Part shown: piece by piece, positions 17,325 to 26,516 of the stretch
How the letters are laid out: each line of letters opens with the position of its first letter
Numbering within the stretch: the first letter of the stretch is position 1
Source: Lishizhenia sp965656535
GTDB taxonomy: Bacteria; Bacteroidota; Bacteroidia; Flavobacteriales_D; Crocinitomicaceae
Direction: 5' to 3'
Assembly (NCBI GenBank): GCA_965656535.1
Contig: CBFHKX010000001.1
Span: 186,001-250,000, forward strand
Length of the DNA: 64,000 bases
Notes under the pieces: generated by a model
Databases searched by the model: none
Told to the model about the DNA's origin: nothing
Seen by the model: only the letters and a program-made list of their open reading frames with translations
Translations under genes and position numbers: made by a program

Positions 17325-18866
17325 ATGGATTTAAACAAACAACTACTTGAAAAACGAGAAGCATCTTCTTTAGGAGGTGGTAAAGATAGAATCGAAAAGC
17401 AGCATGCAAAAAGTAAACTAACTGCAAGAGAAAGAATTGATCTACTCTTAGACGAAGGCTCTTTTAACGAGTTAGGTATGTTTGTTGAGCACCGTTCTAC
17501 AAGTTTTGGTTTAGACAAATCTTTAATACCTGGAGATGGTGTAGTTACAGGTTACGGAACAATTCATGGCAGAACAATTTATGTTTTTTCGCAAGATTTT
17601 ACTGTTTTAGGAGGTTCTCTTTCTGAAACGCATGCAGAGAAAATTTGCAAGGTAATGGATCTTGCTATGAAAAATAAAGCTCCTATTATTGGTTTAAATG
17701 ATTCTGGTGGAGCACGTATACAAGAAGGTGTTGTTTCTTTGGCCGGATATGCAGATATTTTTTATAGGAATACATTAGCTTCTGGTGTTATACCGCAACT
17801 TTCAGTAGTGATGGGACCTTGTGCCGGTGGTGCCGTTTACTCTCCTGCACTAACCGACTTTATTTTTATGGTAGAAGATACTTCGTATATGTTTGTTACC
17901 GGACCCAACGTTGTAAAAACCGTTACGCATGAAGAAGTAACATCAGAGGACTTGGGTGGAGCAAAAGCGCACGCTGAAAAATCTGGTGTGAACCATTTTA
18001 CAAGCGCAAATGACGTTACTACACTTAAGGAGGTTAGAGATTTAATGAGTTATTTGCCTCAAAACAACGATACACTTGCACCAACCACTAAAAACTTTGC
18101 TTTTAATTCAAGTAAACTAAAAAATATTGGGTCTATTTTACCCGAAAACTCCACTTTACCTTACGATATGCGCGAGGTAATAGAATCTGTAATTGATGAT
18201 GAGAGTTTTAGAGAAGTTCATAAAGATTTTGCTAAAAATATTGTAGTAGGTTTTGCCCGATTAGAAGGTAGAACAATAGGTGTTGTTGCCAATCAACCTG
18301 CTTCTATGGCGGGCGTTTTAGATATAGATTCTTCTAGAAAAGGAGCTCGATTTGTTCGTTTTTGTGATGCATTTAATATTCCACTTTTAACCTTAGAAGA
18401 TGTTCCCGGATTTTTACCAGGAACAGACCAAGAATGGAGAGGTATAATTGCGCATGGAGCCAAACTTTTGTATGCTTTTTCTGAAGCAACAGTACCAAGA
18501 ATTACAGTAATTACACGCAAAGCCTACGGTGGAGCATTTGATGTAATGAATTCTAAAAACATTGGTGCCGACCTAAATTTTGCTTGGCCAACAGCGGAAA
18601 TTGCAGTTATGGGAGCAAAAGGAGCCGCAGAAATTATTTTTAAAAGAGAAATATCCAAGGCAGACAATCCGCAAGAAAAATGGTTAGAAAAAGAGCAAGA
18701 GTACGCAGAGAAATTTGCCAACCCTTACGCTGCAGCCAAACGCGGATTTATAGACGAGGTTATACTACCAGAAGAAACACGCAGCAAGTTAGTTGCAGCT
18801 TTTAAAATGTTAGAAAATAAGCAAGAAGAATTACCAAAGAAAAAACACGGTAACATTCCGTTATAG
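17325..18866 (+). CDS. pccB: Acyl-CoA carboxylase beta (carboxyltransferase) subunit, propionyl-CoA type
   Basis: This 513-residue carboxyltransferase moves the carboxyl group from carboxybiotin to an acyl-CoA. Crotonase-fold oxyanion-hole motifs are present in both halves: GGARIQEGV and GPCAGGAVYSPA in the N-terminal half, and GFLPGTDQEWRGIIAHGAKLLYAF and RKAYGGAFDVMNSK in the C-terminal half. Sequence and length fit propionyl-CoA (or methylmalonyl-CoA decarboxylase-type) beta subunits. No biotin carboxylase or biotin carrier gene is adjacent, so partner subunits must be encoded elsewhere and the exact substrate is inferred. It is followed directly by the hairpin repeat array. Confidence 0.9.
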   Translation: MDLNKQLLEKREASSLGGGKDRIEKQHAKSKLTARERIDLLLDEGSFNELGMFVEHRSTSFGLDKSLIPGDGVVTGYGTIHGRTIYVFSQDFTVLGGSLSETHAEKICKVMDLAMKNKAPIIGLNDSGGARIQEGVVSLAGYADIFYRNTLASGVIPQLSVVMGPCAGGAVYSPALTDFIFMVEDTSYMFVTGPNVVKTVTHEEVTSEDLGGAKAHAEKSGVNHFTSANDVTTLKEVRDLMSYLPQNNDTLAPTTKNFAFNSSKLKNIGSILPENSTLPYDMREVIESVIDDESFREVHKDFAKNIVVGFARLEGRTIGVVANQPASMAGVLDIDSSRKGARFVRFCDAFNIPLLTLEDVPGFLPGTDQEWRGIIAHGAKLLYAFSEATVPRITVITRKAYGGAFDVMNSKNIGADLNFAWPTAEIAVMGAKGAAEIIFKREISKADNPQEKWLEKEQEYAEKFANPYAAAKRGFIDEVILPEETRSKLVAAFKMLENKQEELPKKKHGNIPL

Positions 18867-18947
18867 GTAAGTATTTTCGCATACGGAGTGTAAGCTTAAG
18901 ATGTATCGAAATTCAAGGTTACCAAGAGCAAGCTATTCTGTATTTAT

Positions 18948-19618
18948 ACCTCCTTCTTTGAAGGAGGTGTCGAGGAACGAGACGGAGGATGTAAACGAAG
19001 TAGCGTTTTATTTACAATATTTCCCTTCGAATTGCAAAAAGTAAAAGGAGATAGATAAATGAACCAATACATTATCCAAACAAAAAACCTGCGGACGGAG
19101 TGCGAAGCGTGTCTAAGTCCAACTTTACTAAAAACAATCTATTCCGTAATTATACCTCCTTCTTTGAAGGAGGTGTCGAGGAACGAGACAGAGGATGTAA
19201 ACGAAATAGCGTTTTATTTACAATATTTCCCTTCGAATTGCAAAAAGTAAAAGGAGATAAATGAACCAATGCATTATCCAAACAAAAAACCTGCGGACGG
19301 AGTGCGAAGCGTGTCTAAATCTAACTTTACTAAAAGCAATCTATTCCATAATTATACCTCCTTCTTTGAAGGAGGTGTCGAGGAACGAGACAGAGGATGT
19401 AAACAAAGTAGCGTTTTATTTACAATATTTCCCTTCGAATTGCAAAAAGTAAAAGGAGATAGATAAATGAACCAATGCATTATCCAAACAAAAAACCTGC
19501 GGACGGAGTGCGAAGCGTGTCTAAGTCCAACTTTACTAAAAGCAATCTATTCCGTAATTATACCTCCTTCTTTGAAGGAGGTGTCGAGGAACGAGACGGA
19601 GGATGTAAACGAAGTAGC
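18948..19618. repeat. Tandem hairpin repeat array, units of 206/202/206 bp
   Basis: Three full units begin at 18948, 19154 and 19356, and a partial fourth begins at 19562. Each unit opens with a perfect 9-bp palindrome, ACCTCCTTC-TTT-GAAGGAGGT, followed by a conserved stretch (GTCGAGGAACGAGACGGAGGATGTAAAC...). Units are nearly identical; the 202/206 difference is a GATA insertion or deletion just before an ATG. The sequence before the first palindrome (from about 18915) is a diverged partial copy. Each unit also carries a short open frame of 63-71 codons (starts 19059, 19261, 19467), which I treat as non-coding. This resembles dispersed palindromic repeats found across Bacteroidota genomes, here amplified in tandem. 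Confidence 0.9.
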
Positions 19619-19697
19619 AACACGTTCTGAAAAGAAATACCTATATCTAGCAATCAAGATTAAAAGAACAGCTTATCATTAAAGCCATACACGCCTC

Positions 19698-19811
19698 ACA
19701 TCCTCCGACTTTTATTCGAATAAATTCTCATAAAACCCACCTCCTTCAGCGAAGGAGGTATAAAAAAATTCCCCCTCAAATTAATGAATGGGGATGGAGA
19801 TGTAAATAAAG
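19698..19811. repeat. Diverged and inverted copies of the hairpin repeat
   Basis: ACATCCTCCG at 19698-19707 is the reverse complement of the CGGAGGATGT core of the array. ACCTCCTTC-AGC-GAAGGAGGT at 19739-19759 keeps the 9-bp stem with a different loop and is followed by TATAA, as on the reverse strand of the array; together they look like an inverted copy. A degenerate direct copy follows (CCCCCTC...GATGTAAATAAAG, 19771-19811). So the array is bounded on the right by copies in opposite orientation. Confidence 0.65.
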
Positions 19812-19815
19812 TTTT

Positions 19816-20289
19816 CTAGTCTTTTCTTTCTATACTTATTTCTACAATGGCATTGCTGTTTGTTAAATTTTTAGAAATAAACTTCATTTCTTTCTTTTTG
19901 TGTTGTTCTACGTCATATTTTCCGCTGATATCAAAAGCAAAATAATCAAGTGCATCTAAATCTTCTCCGTCACAATTATCGCACGTAATAAAATAATTGA
20001 GTACAAAGGTTTTTCCTTTGTCTTGGAATTGCCATTCTAAAACTGCATCTAGCGTGTCTTGCGTCTGCCAAGTGAGTTGTGGAACTTCTTCGTAAATATC
20101 TGTAAGTTCAACAATAGCTGTGTTTTCTGCTACCAACCATTGGCCTAGAAAGTTCTGCACTTCTCCATTAACGGTAACTTCTTTTACCAACCAAGTTTCT
20201 CCTTTTTGCAAGCGTTTAGAAAAGCGCTTTTCTTTGTTGCAAGAGAAAAGGAAGGCAACTAATGTTATGATGATTAAAGTGTTTCTCAT
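19816..20289 (-). CDS. Hypothetical lipoprotein
   Basis: This 157-residue protein has a lipoprotein signal (MRNTLIIITLVAFLFSCNKEKRF) with the lipobox cysteine at residue 17. The mature part contains a WLVKEVTVNGE motif near residues 33-43, similar in style to lipocalin-like lipoproteins of Bacteroidota, and a CDNCDGEDLDALDYFAFDI segment. I do not recognise a specific family. It lies 13 bp downstream of another lipoprotein gene on the same strand, so they form a pair. It is probably attached to the outer or inner membrane facing the periplasm. Confidence 0.6.
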   Translation of the reverse strand: MRNTLIIITLVAFLFSCNKEKRFSKRLQKGETWLVKEVTVNGEVQNFLGQWLVAENTAIVELTDIYEEVPQLTWQTQDTLDAVLEWQFQDKGKTFVLNYFITCDNCDGEDLDALDYFAFDISGKYDVEQHKKKEMKFISKNLTNSNAIVEISIERKD

Positions 20290-20302
20290 AATTTATATAA
20301 TT

Positions 20303-21115
20303 TTAAAGTTTTCTGCCGTACATTTTTTTTTGTATAAATGGAGCTGAAGGTATCGGGTTATCTTTGTAGCCGAAATGAATAAAAAACTCATCCATTAGAT
20401 TAAAGTTAGCATAAACAACATAAAAATAGTTAGTAAGTGCGGGATTAGGAGAATCACTCTTAGTCCTAAACGCCCTGTAACTTCTTGCAATATTATGAGA
20501 CCCCGAAGGTGTATCATTCAAATAAGATGCACCGTTTCCGTCAAAATTTGAAGCTTCTAACCCATAACCATCCTCTTCATAAATATTATTAGCAAAAGTC
20601 CCTGTAATATTAAATGTAATATCAATAGAATCTAAACTGTTTTCTTCTGCAACTCTAAAAGTTCCTTCTATAATATTAGAATCTAACCTGCTGTATACAT
20701 CCATGTATTTTACAACCGAATCATACCCGTCATCATTGGGGTTACAAATTAAATTAGGTTCTTTCTTTACAACTAACGTTATGGGTATTGTGCTACCTGC
20801 CCATGTTTCTATAAAGTATCTATTAATTTCTCTATCAGTTTCAATGTCTGCACCTATGTACCACGTATATTCAGCATTATCTTCTTTAGCTCTAAATTTT
20901 ATAGACTTTGAATCTAATACATGATTCGTTTCAACCATAATTATATCAGGGTTTGGTCCACCCAAAGGTTCTAAAATCTGAAAATCTGCGGTCACCTCAT
21001 TTGCGCAATCGCAGTTTTCTTCCAAGCTTGTTATTTCGGGTTGTTCTTTTCTGCATCCAAAAATTACTAAACCTATTATTACTAATCTCGTAAAATATTT
21101 TAACCAATTACTCAT
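20303..21115 (-). CDS. Hypothetical lipoprotein
   Basis: This 270-residue protein has a signal peptide with a lipobox (LVIIGLVIFGCRKEQ, Cys near residue 21). A central region (VLDSKSIKFRAKEDNAEYTWYIGAD) looks like a PKD/Ig-like beta-sandwich, and a later part (IEGTFRVAEENSLDSIDITFNITG) may be a second one. No catalytic motif is visible. It lies 13 bp upstream of the lipoprotein gene at 19816 and probably shares its transcript. Function unknown. Confidence 0.6.
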   Translation of the reverse strand: MSNWLKYFTRLVIIGLVIFGCRKEQPEITSLEENCDCANEVTADFQILEPLGGPNPDIIMVETNHVLDSKSIKFRAKEDNAEYTWYIGADIETDREINRYFIETWAGSTIPITLVVKKEPNLICNPNDDGYDSVVKYMDVYSRLDSNIIEGTFRVAEENSLDSIDITFNITGTFANNIYEEDGYGLEASNFDGNGASYLNDTPSGSHNIARSYRAFRTKSDSPNPALTNYFYVVYANFNLMDEFFIHFGYKDNPIPSAPFIQKKMYGRKL

Positions 21116-21390
21116 CCTCTAATGTTTTCAAACGTTCTTTTGCTTAATGCAATGTCACTAACACCTAAACTAAATTCTCTTAAAAGATAAATCAAATCTC
21201 CTTATAAAAAGCTGAATGTAAGCTAATTATTTTTTTCACTTATAGTAGATTTCTACTATTGAAAATTCAGACCTCAGGAAAGTAAAAGAATGCAGGGACA
21301 CTAGGTTTTCTAAAAAGACGAACTAAATGTAGTATAGATGACAATTATTATTTAGTTCAATGATGATATTCACCTGCAAATATCACTTTT

Positions 21391-22071
21391 TTACTTGTGA
21401 TCACCCTTCAATTTAACTCTTGTAAAAATAGTGCTTGGATCTCTTAATAATGCTGCTGGGTTAAAGGGAATCATTACATTTTTTCTATTTGAGGACAACT
21501 TTGCCTTAGGGTGAGAAACAGACACAACTTCGTCTTCAAAACGCAGGATAGAAATGTATTTTCCTTCTTTTAACTTGTCTTTGTCTTCTAGTTTTATTTT
21601 ATCGCTGGCTACTTCTAAGAAAGGCAATTCTTTTTTGGTAAACAACTGATTGTTATAGCTTAAGATTTCATTATTTTTCCATTTCTCAAGATCTTTAACA
21701 CCTTCTTCTTCTGCGAGTGTAAGAACTGCCTTTTGCAAACTATTTAACTGTTCAAAATCTATGATTAACTTAACAATGTAGGTCTCAAAATCAATAGTTG
21801 CTAGTACTTTTTGTATTCCTTCTTTTTGAGCTAGATTTAACTTGTAGTAGTTGATTTTTTCTTCAATTTCCTGTTTTGAAGGTACTCTTTTTCCGTTTAG
21901 AGAATCTAGGGCTAAAATACCATTTAACTTCGTTGCGCTTGCGCTCAGGTTAACCGTAAATTTTAAACTACCAGAGCCGTCTTTATTTACAGTAAGGTCT
22001 TCTATAATTTCTACACACGACCCAAATAAAAAAAGAAGGAGAATAACATAAAGCGTTGAAAATTTTTTCAT
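21391..22071 (-). CDS. Hypothetical lipoprotein
   Basis: This 226-residue protein begins MKKFSTLYVILLLFLFGSC, a clear lipoprotein signal with the lipidated Cys at 19. The start of the mature protein (VEIIEDLTVNKDGSGSLKFTVNLSASATKL) resembles the 'DGSG' opening of DUF-type lipoproteins seen in Flavobacteria. The middle is helical and charged. No enzyme motif is visible. It appears to be monocistronic, with about 275 bp of featureless sequence before the next gene (21116-21390). Confidence 0.6.
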   Translation of the reverse strand: MKKFSTLYVILLLFLFGSCVEIIEDLTVNKDGSGSLKFTVNLSASATKLNGILALDSLNGKRVPSKQEIEEKINYYKLNLAQKEGIQKVLATIDFETYIVKLIIDFEQLNSLQKAVLTLAEEEGVKDLEKWKNNEILSYNNQLFTKKELPFLEVASDKIKLEDKDKLKEGKYISILRFEDEVVSVSHPKAKLSSNRKNVMIPFNPAALLRDPSTIFTRVKLKGDHK

Positions 22072-22091
22072 TATGTAGAATAATTAAACAA

Positions 22092-22124
22092 TTTAGGCAC
22101 TGCTTTTCAAAAACAATGCCTAAA
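22092..22124 (-). terminator. Likely terminator after the 22146 gene
   Basis: TTTAGGCA and TGCCTAAA form an 8-bp stem with a 17-nt loop downstream of the small gene. The T-tract after it on the minus strand is weak, so termination is less certain. Confidence 0.5.
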
Positions 22125-22145
22125 TCATTTTAACGGATATAATTA

Positions 22146-22331
22146 TTAACTACCACAGTAAAGGCATCCTTCATCGTCGTAATTATCTAATTCTGGTTGT
22201 GTTTCAATTTCTGGTTGTAATTGCTTTTTAAGATCATAAATTGCTTGCTGCGTTTCACCATCTTCAAACAAATTTCCAGTTAATTTTCCTTTTAATTCTG
22301 CTATTCTTAAGTGTATTTCTTTTTCTTCCAT
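22146..22331 (-). CDS. Small hypothetical protein
   Basis: The 61-residue product starts at ATG 22331 (MEEKEIHLRIAELKGKL); an in-frame ATG at 22379 would add 16 residues of poor quality. It is a charged helical protein that ends with an acidic segment and a CLYCGS tail containing a CxxC pair. No family is recognised. It is followed by a hairpin that may terminate it. The CxxC could bind metal or be redox-active, but there is no further support. Confidence 0.5.
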   Translation of the reverse strand: MEEKEIHLRIAELKGKLTGNLFEDGETQQAIYDLKKQLQPEIETQPELDNYDDEGCLYCGS

Positions 22332-22409
22332 CTTGTGTAACTTTGGTTTAAAGATACAGTCGGATTTTAGAATTACCAACTTTGTTTATTAACCCTTTTT
22401 TGTGAACTG

Positions 22410-23447
22410 TTAATAAAACCTACGACGCTTAAAGAGAGCATGATTTAAATTACGGTAAGTTAGAGAAAGCTCTAAGGTACCACCACCATTTGTATTTCTC
22501 AAAGCAGACAGCGTTAAATCGTAAGAAAGTGCAAAAGAAAATCCCTTCAATTCTAACAACATAGTTGGAATAATTGCATCTTTAATTCTCGTTTGCAATC
22601 CAAAACCAAAATAAGAATCTTGTTTATTCCCTGTAATTTTTGTTCCATTACTTAATCTGTATTTAGTAATTAAACCAAGTAATGTTTGGTAATGTGGACC
22701 TTGAAAGAACTGAACTGCACTTGCGTCTAGTACCCAATCTGTTCTAGATATTTCTTTAGAAAAAGAGGTGTGAATTACAAATTTTCTATAAAGTTGCTCG
22801 CTAAAACCAGAGGTGTATTTAAGTCTTGGTCCGTTAGCATGAAACACTGCAAAACCAAGCATAAATTTTGTGTCCTCGTTTCTAGAAAAAGTAGAGTTAT
22901 TACCGTCATAAACCCAATTAATTCCGGCTGAAATATCTGGATAAACAAAGGAGTTAATTGACCCGATTTCTCCACTTGGTAAATTTTGATCAAAGGCATA
23001 GCCATTCCATTGATTCTCAAAAGTAAGGTTATGAATGAATCCATTTCTAAATCCCAACCCACCTTGTAAGCCAGCAGAAAGCATGTGTCCGCCCCCCACA
23101 GGTAAAATACCAGATAAACTAATGGCTGCCGACTTTGTACCAAAATTGGCGTTTCCACCTACGTCATTATACATAAACAAACCAAGCCCAAGGTGTGCCT
23201 TATCGTTATTGTTTGTTTTACCTATCGTAAGGTCTGCAGATAATGATGTAGTTTGAAAACTTGTATTTGCGCCTATCCATTGACTTCTATGATTTGCGGT
23301 AACTCTTTCCCAACCGTCAAAAACGCCAGTTAATGCTGGATTAATAACAAGTGGAGTTTGTGCTACTTGCGAAAATGTTATGTCTTGTGCATTAGAAAAT
23401 AAAGCTACGCAACTAAAGGCTATTGAAACGAATAATCTTTTTTTCAT
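22410..23447 (-). CDS. T9SS-associated membrane protein, PorP/SprF family
   Basis: This 345-residue protein has a signal peptide (MKKRLFVSIAFSCVALFSNAQ) and the family opening DITFSQVAQTPLVINPALTGVFDGWERVTANHRSQW, followed by a barrel-like body with a repeated glycine and aromatic pattern. PorP/SprF proteins act in type IX secretion at the outer membrane and are often paired with a cargo that carries a type B C-terminal domain. Here it lies 3 bp downstream of exactly such a cargo gene (23451-25937), so it is probably the dedicated partner for surface display or export of that protein. Confidence 0.93.
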   Translation of the reverse strand: MKKRLFVSIAFSCVALFSNAQDITFSQVAQTPLVINPALTGVFDGWERVTANHRSQWIGANTSFQTTSLSADLTIGKTNNNDKAHLGLGLFMYNDVGGNANFGTKSAAISLSGILPVGGGHMLSAGLQGGLGFRNGFIHNLTFENQWNGYAFDQNLPSGEIGSINSFVYPDISAGINWVYDGNNSTFSRNEDTKFMLGFAVFHANGPRLKYTSGFSEQLYRKFVIHTSFSKEISRTDWVLDASAVQFFQGPHYQTLLGLITKYRLSNGTKITGNKQDSYFGFGLQTRIKDAIIPTMLLELKGFSFALSYDLTLSALRNTNGGGTLELSLTYRNLNHALFKRRRFY

Positions 23448-23450
23448 CGC

Positions 23451-25937
23451 TTATCGAATTAAAGTTACGTTTCCAGACTTGGTTTCTTTTGTTCCATCCT
23501 TATAAGTGATATCAATACTATAAGCAAAAACACCAGGGTTTAAGGGCTGACCATTAAAGGTTCCGTCCCAAGCTAAGAATGGATCTACACTCCAAAGTAC
23601 TCGATTTCCCCATCGGTCGAAAATAAGTAATCTAAAGTTCAAGACATCTTCTCCAACAATAGGCTTTAAGAAATCGTTTTGTCCATCGCCATCCGGAGAA
23701 AATCCAGATGGTAAATTAACAGAAGTTGAGCCATAAATAACCTCAGGTTCATCTATTTCTCTAAAAATGGCTACAATATCTTCATTTCCTATTAAATCAA
23801 CCGAGTTGGTATCTATAGAGTCATTGTACAAGAGTGGGCCATTTGTATATTCCCAACGAACAAACTCATATCCAGTATTGGCTTTTGCCCTAAGTTTTGT
23901 TTCTATTCCGCCGTAATAGGAAGCATTCCAGACATAAAACGGTGCCCAAATTGAATTAACACGAACTTCACCCGCTCCAGCAGGAAAAACATCCACAGTA
24001 ATATCATATGGTCCGGCTAAATTATAACAATTAACAAGCCCAGCTTGTATTGCTGTACACCTTGCATCAATAAAATCTTTTAGTTGTTGTACAGCCGCAG
24101 CATAACCTGCTGCAGTTCCTCCCCATTTCGCAATTTGAGCCGGCATCTCCGGTGCTATTTCCAATAACATTGAATCAAGCAACTCGTTCAAATAATCGCA
24201 ACTAAAATAGGTGTTGGCTAAATCAATATAACGCGTTTTGTAATATTGTTCTACTATCGGGTTTTCATTGATTAGTTTTTGCAAAACAGCTGTATGGCCT
24301 TGTCCACCCGGATCAGGAAGATTTTCAACATTACAAGGATCTGCATTTGCACTTGCGTCTGGTATTCCTGTATAATTAACGTAATGACCAAAAGACGCAT
24401 CCATATCCCAAAGTGTATATCTCCATTTCTTTTTATCGCCTTGTGGATCTCTTCCTCTCCACCACGCGGTATTCCAGTTTAGCCAATCCTGAGAAACGAT
24501 AAATGAATTCATAACGAAGTAATCTACTAGTGACTCCCAATTTAATAGACTGTCTGCAACATTAAAATTAGCAGCATCGCCCATATTATTATTGGCTACA
24601 AACTGTGTAAATGCGTCCCAATCTGGTTGCGCATTTGGAGCTCCGTACTCTTCCCACGTTCCGCCCCATGTTTTGAGATACTGTAAATTAAATTTATCTT
24701 GGTCGTAGTAATGATCCGTAAAGTCTGAGTCATCTACTTTCTCTCTAATATCGTATACTCCCCAATACTCTCCATTTAGATACAAAATACATGGTCGCCA
24801 TGTACGCTCGTCCATTTTCAAGTCTGCTTTTTGAGAAAGCGTATGTACATATGAATCTCTAATGTGTGCACCGTTTTCAAAAGGATAATTATCGTTTGCA
24901 GCAGCTTTTACCATAACGCGCTGAAACTCGTCTCTATTTTTTTCTGGGAATATTTGATGTTTAAGTGCAGAATTGTGACCATATTGATCTCTCATTATAA
25001 AATCAAACCCTCTCTGATCGTAGGCCCAAGAATCATTACCATGTTTATTATAATCTCCTTCTCCCTCGTCTATGAATGAGCCATCTTCTTCAAATAACTC
25101 AACGCAACCTATTTGATTTGGACCATTAAAGAAAGCACCATTCGCTATTAAATCAAAAACTCCTACTCCTCCAATAGAAAGAACAGGTAGCGTATGCGTA
25201 ACACCAATAAAGTAAGAATTAGATTCTGTGAAACTTGGTAGGTTTGAACTAAATGCCTTTGCTCTTAATAAGGATGTAGTTGCAATATTAACAGGACCAC
25301 TGTATGCTGTGGATGCATTTGTTGGTTCTGAACCATCAAGCGTATACCTTATGGTAGCCGTAGCGTCTGCGCATGACATGGAAACCGTTTGTGCTGATGC
25401 ATAGAAACCTGGCTGAATATCAATCAAAGGTTTTGGAGTATAAAAATTTTGCGCGCCCGTATTTGCTGCACCCGGTGTTGGCGAAGTAAATAACTTCCAA
25501 ACCGCTGCACCATCTGTTTCTCTACCTACAGAATGATCTTCTTTCGTAAGGTTAATAATTCTCAAACTATCCTCTACAACCGAAGCAGGATTCGTAAGAA
25601 CGATCCATTCATTTTTTGTTTGAGTAAGCTTAAAATTAGTATGCAGCTCTCCACCCTGAATCATATCACGACCAGAACACTGAACAACTAAATATCCACC
25701 AGGAGGAATAATTGCCGAAGGGATTTCCCATTTGGTTAAATTTCCAGATTTATCCGATAAAAAATAACCCGTAAGATCTTCTGCAGAAGTACCCGTATTA
25801 TACAGTTCAATCCAATCTTCAGTTTCTCCAAAAACATCTGTTATACCGTTTCGGTTAGAGCATGAAAATTCATTAATAACGACTTGAGCATTTACACTAA
25901 GAGCAATTAGCGTTAAAGCGATAGCAAATAATTTCAT
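23451..25937 (-). CDS. T9SS type B cargo: lamin-tail, CHB_HEX_C, CotH kinase-like, CHU_C domains
   Basis: This 828-residue multidomain exported protein begins with a signal peptide (1-17). Domains in order: lamin-tail domain (about 18-125, VVINEFSCSNRN...EDWIELYNTG); a chitobiase C-terminal-like Ig domain (about 170-245, IRYTLDGSEPTNAS...YSGPV); a CotH spore-coat kinase-like domain (about 250-620) with NGEYWGVYDIREKVDDSDF at 388-406 and RYTLWDMDASFGHY; an InlB/Flg_new-like repeat region; and a CHU_C type B sorting domain at about 740-828 (SGFSPDGDGQNDF...LLIFDRWGNRVLW...GNVTLIR). CotH proteins are atypical kinases in Bacillus. Activity here is inferred. The adjacent PorP/SprF gene supports secretion by T9SS. 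Confidence 0.9.
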   Translation of the reverse strand: MKLFAIALTLIALSVNAQVVINEFSCSNRNGITDVFGETEDWIELYNTGTSAEDLTGYFLSDKSGNLTKWEIPSAIIPPGGYLVVQCSGRDMIQGGELHTNFKLTQTKNEWIVLTNPASVVEDSLRIINLTKEDHSVGRETDGAAVWKLFTSPTPGAANTGAQNFYTPKPLIDIQPGFYASAQTVSMSCADATATIRYTLDGSEPTNASTAYSGPVNIATTSLLRAKAFSSNLPSFTESNSYFIGVTHTLPVLSIGGVGVFDLIANGAFFNGPNQIGCVELFEEDGSFIDEGEGDYNKHGNDSWAYDQRGFDFIMRDQYGHNSALKHQIFPEKNRDEFQRVMVKAAANDNYPFENGAHIRDSYVHTLSQKADLKMDERTWRPCILYLNGEYWGVYDIREKVDDSDFTDHYYDQDKFNLQYLKTWGGTWEEYGAPNAQPDWDAFTQFVANNNMGDAANFNVADSLLNWESLVDYFVMNSFIVSQDWLNWNTAWWRGRDPQGDKKKWRYTLWDMDASFGHYVNYTGIPDASANADPCNVENLPDPGGQGHTAVLQKLINENPIVEQYYKTRYIDLANTYFSCDYLNELLDSMLLEIAPEMPAQIAKWGGTAAGYAAAVQQLKDFIDARCTAIQAGLVNCYNLAGPYDITVDVFPAGAGEVRVNSIWAPFYVWNASYYGGIETKLRAKANTGYEFVRWEYTNGPLLYNDSIDTNSVDLIGNEDIVAIFREIDEPEVIYGSTSVNLPSGFSPDGDGQNDFLKPIVGEDVLNFRLLIFDRWGNRVLWSVDPFLAWDGTFNGQPLNPGVFAYSIDITYKDGTKETKSGNVTLIR

Positions 25938-26123
25938 ATAATTAGTTTATAGCAAAGAGATTAACTCTCATTTGTAATATTACTAAAATGTTAAGACATC
26001 CGTATAACTAAAACGAACAAATTACGTAAATGGTTGCGATGCTATTTGCATAAAAATGTTGATTAATGAAGTTTTTAGGTAAAAAAGGAGTCTAATTAAA
26101 AAACAAAAACATATTTTTAGGGC

Positions 26124-26516
26124 ATGACCAATGTTAAATTAATATTAAGTGTTCTCCTTTTCGCGGGTGCGTTTGGGTGTACAAAAAATGCCGGAGAAGG
26201 CGGTAGTTCTTCTATTATTGGCAAAGTACTGGTAGAAAATTACAATGCTGCCGGCGTTTTACAAGAAACATATTACGGTTCTGATGAAGACGTTTTCATC
26301 ATTTACGGAAATGAATCTAACACCTATGACGATGATTTTAAAACGAGCTTTGATGGTTCGTATAAATTTGAATTCTTAGCAAAAGGAGAATATACCGTTT
26401 TCGCCTATTCTGAATGTGATGCTTGTGAGAGCGGTGTTGAAGTTGTAACTCAAACGGTAACCATTAATGAAAACAAAAAGGAATTTGAATTACCTGATCT
26501 AGTTGTGAGACGATGA
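26124..26516 (+). CDS. Small lipoprotein with a carboxypeptidase-regulatory-like fold
   Basis: This 130-residue protein has a lipoprotein signal (LILSVLLFAGAFGCTKNAGEGG, Cys at 19). The mature part (IIGKVLVENYN...SFDGSYKFEFLAKGEYTVFAYSECDACESG...ELPDLVV) looks like a CarboxypepD_reg/SpaA-type beta-sandwich. It overlaps the next gene by 4 bp (ATGA), so the two are translationally coupled; the pair may form a small outer-membrane unit. Specific function unknown. Confidence 0.65.
   Translation: MTNVKLILSVLLFAGAFGCTKNAGEGGSSSIIGKVLVENYNAAGVLQETYYGSDEDVFIIYGNESNTYDDDFKTSFDGSYKFEFLAKGEYTVFAYSECDACESGVEVVTQTVTINENKKEFELPDLVVRR

Noticed and set aside
18948..19618. CRISPR array
   Set aside because: The repeat unit is 202-206 bp and almost fully conserved, with no short repeats separated by unique spacers and no cas genes.
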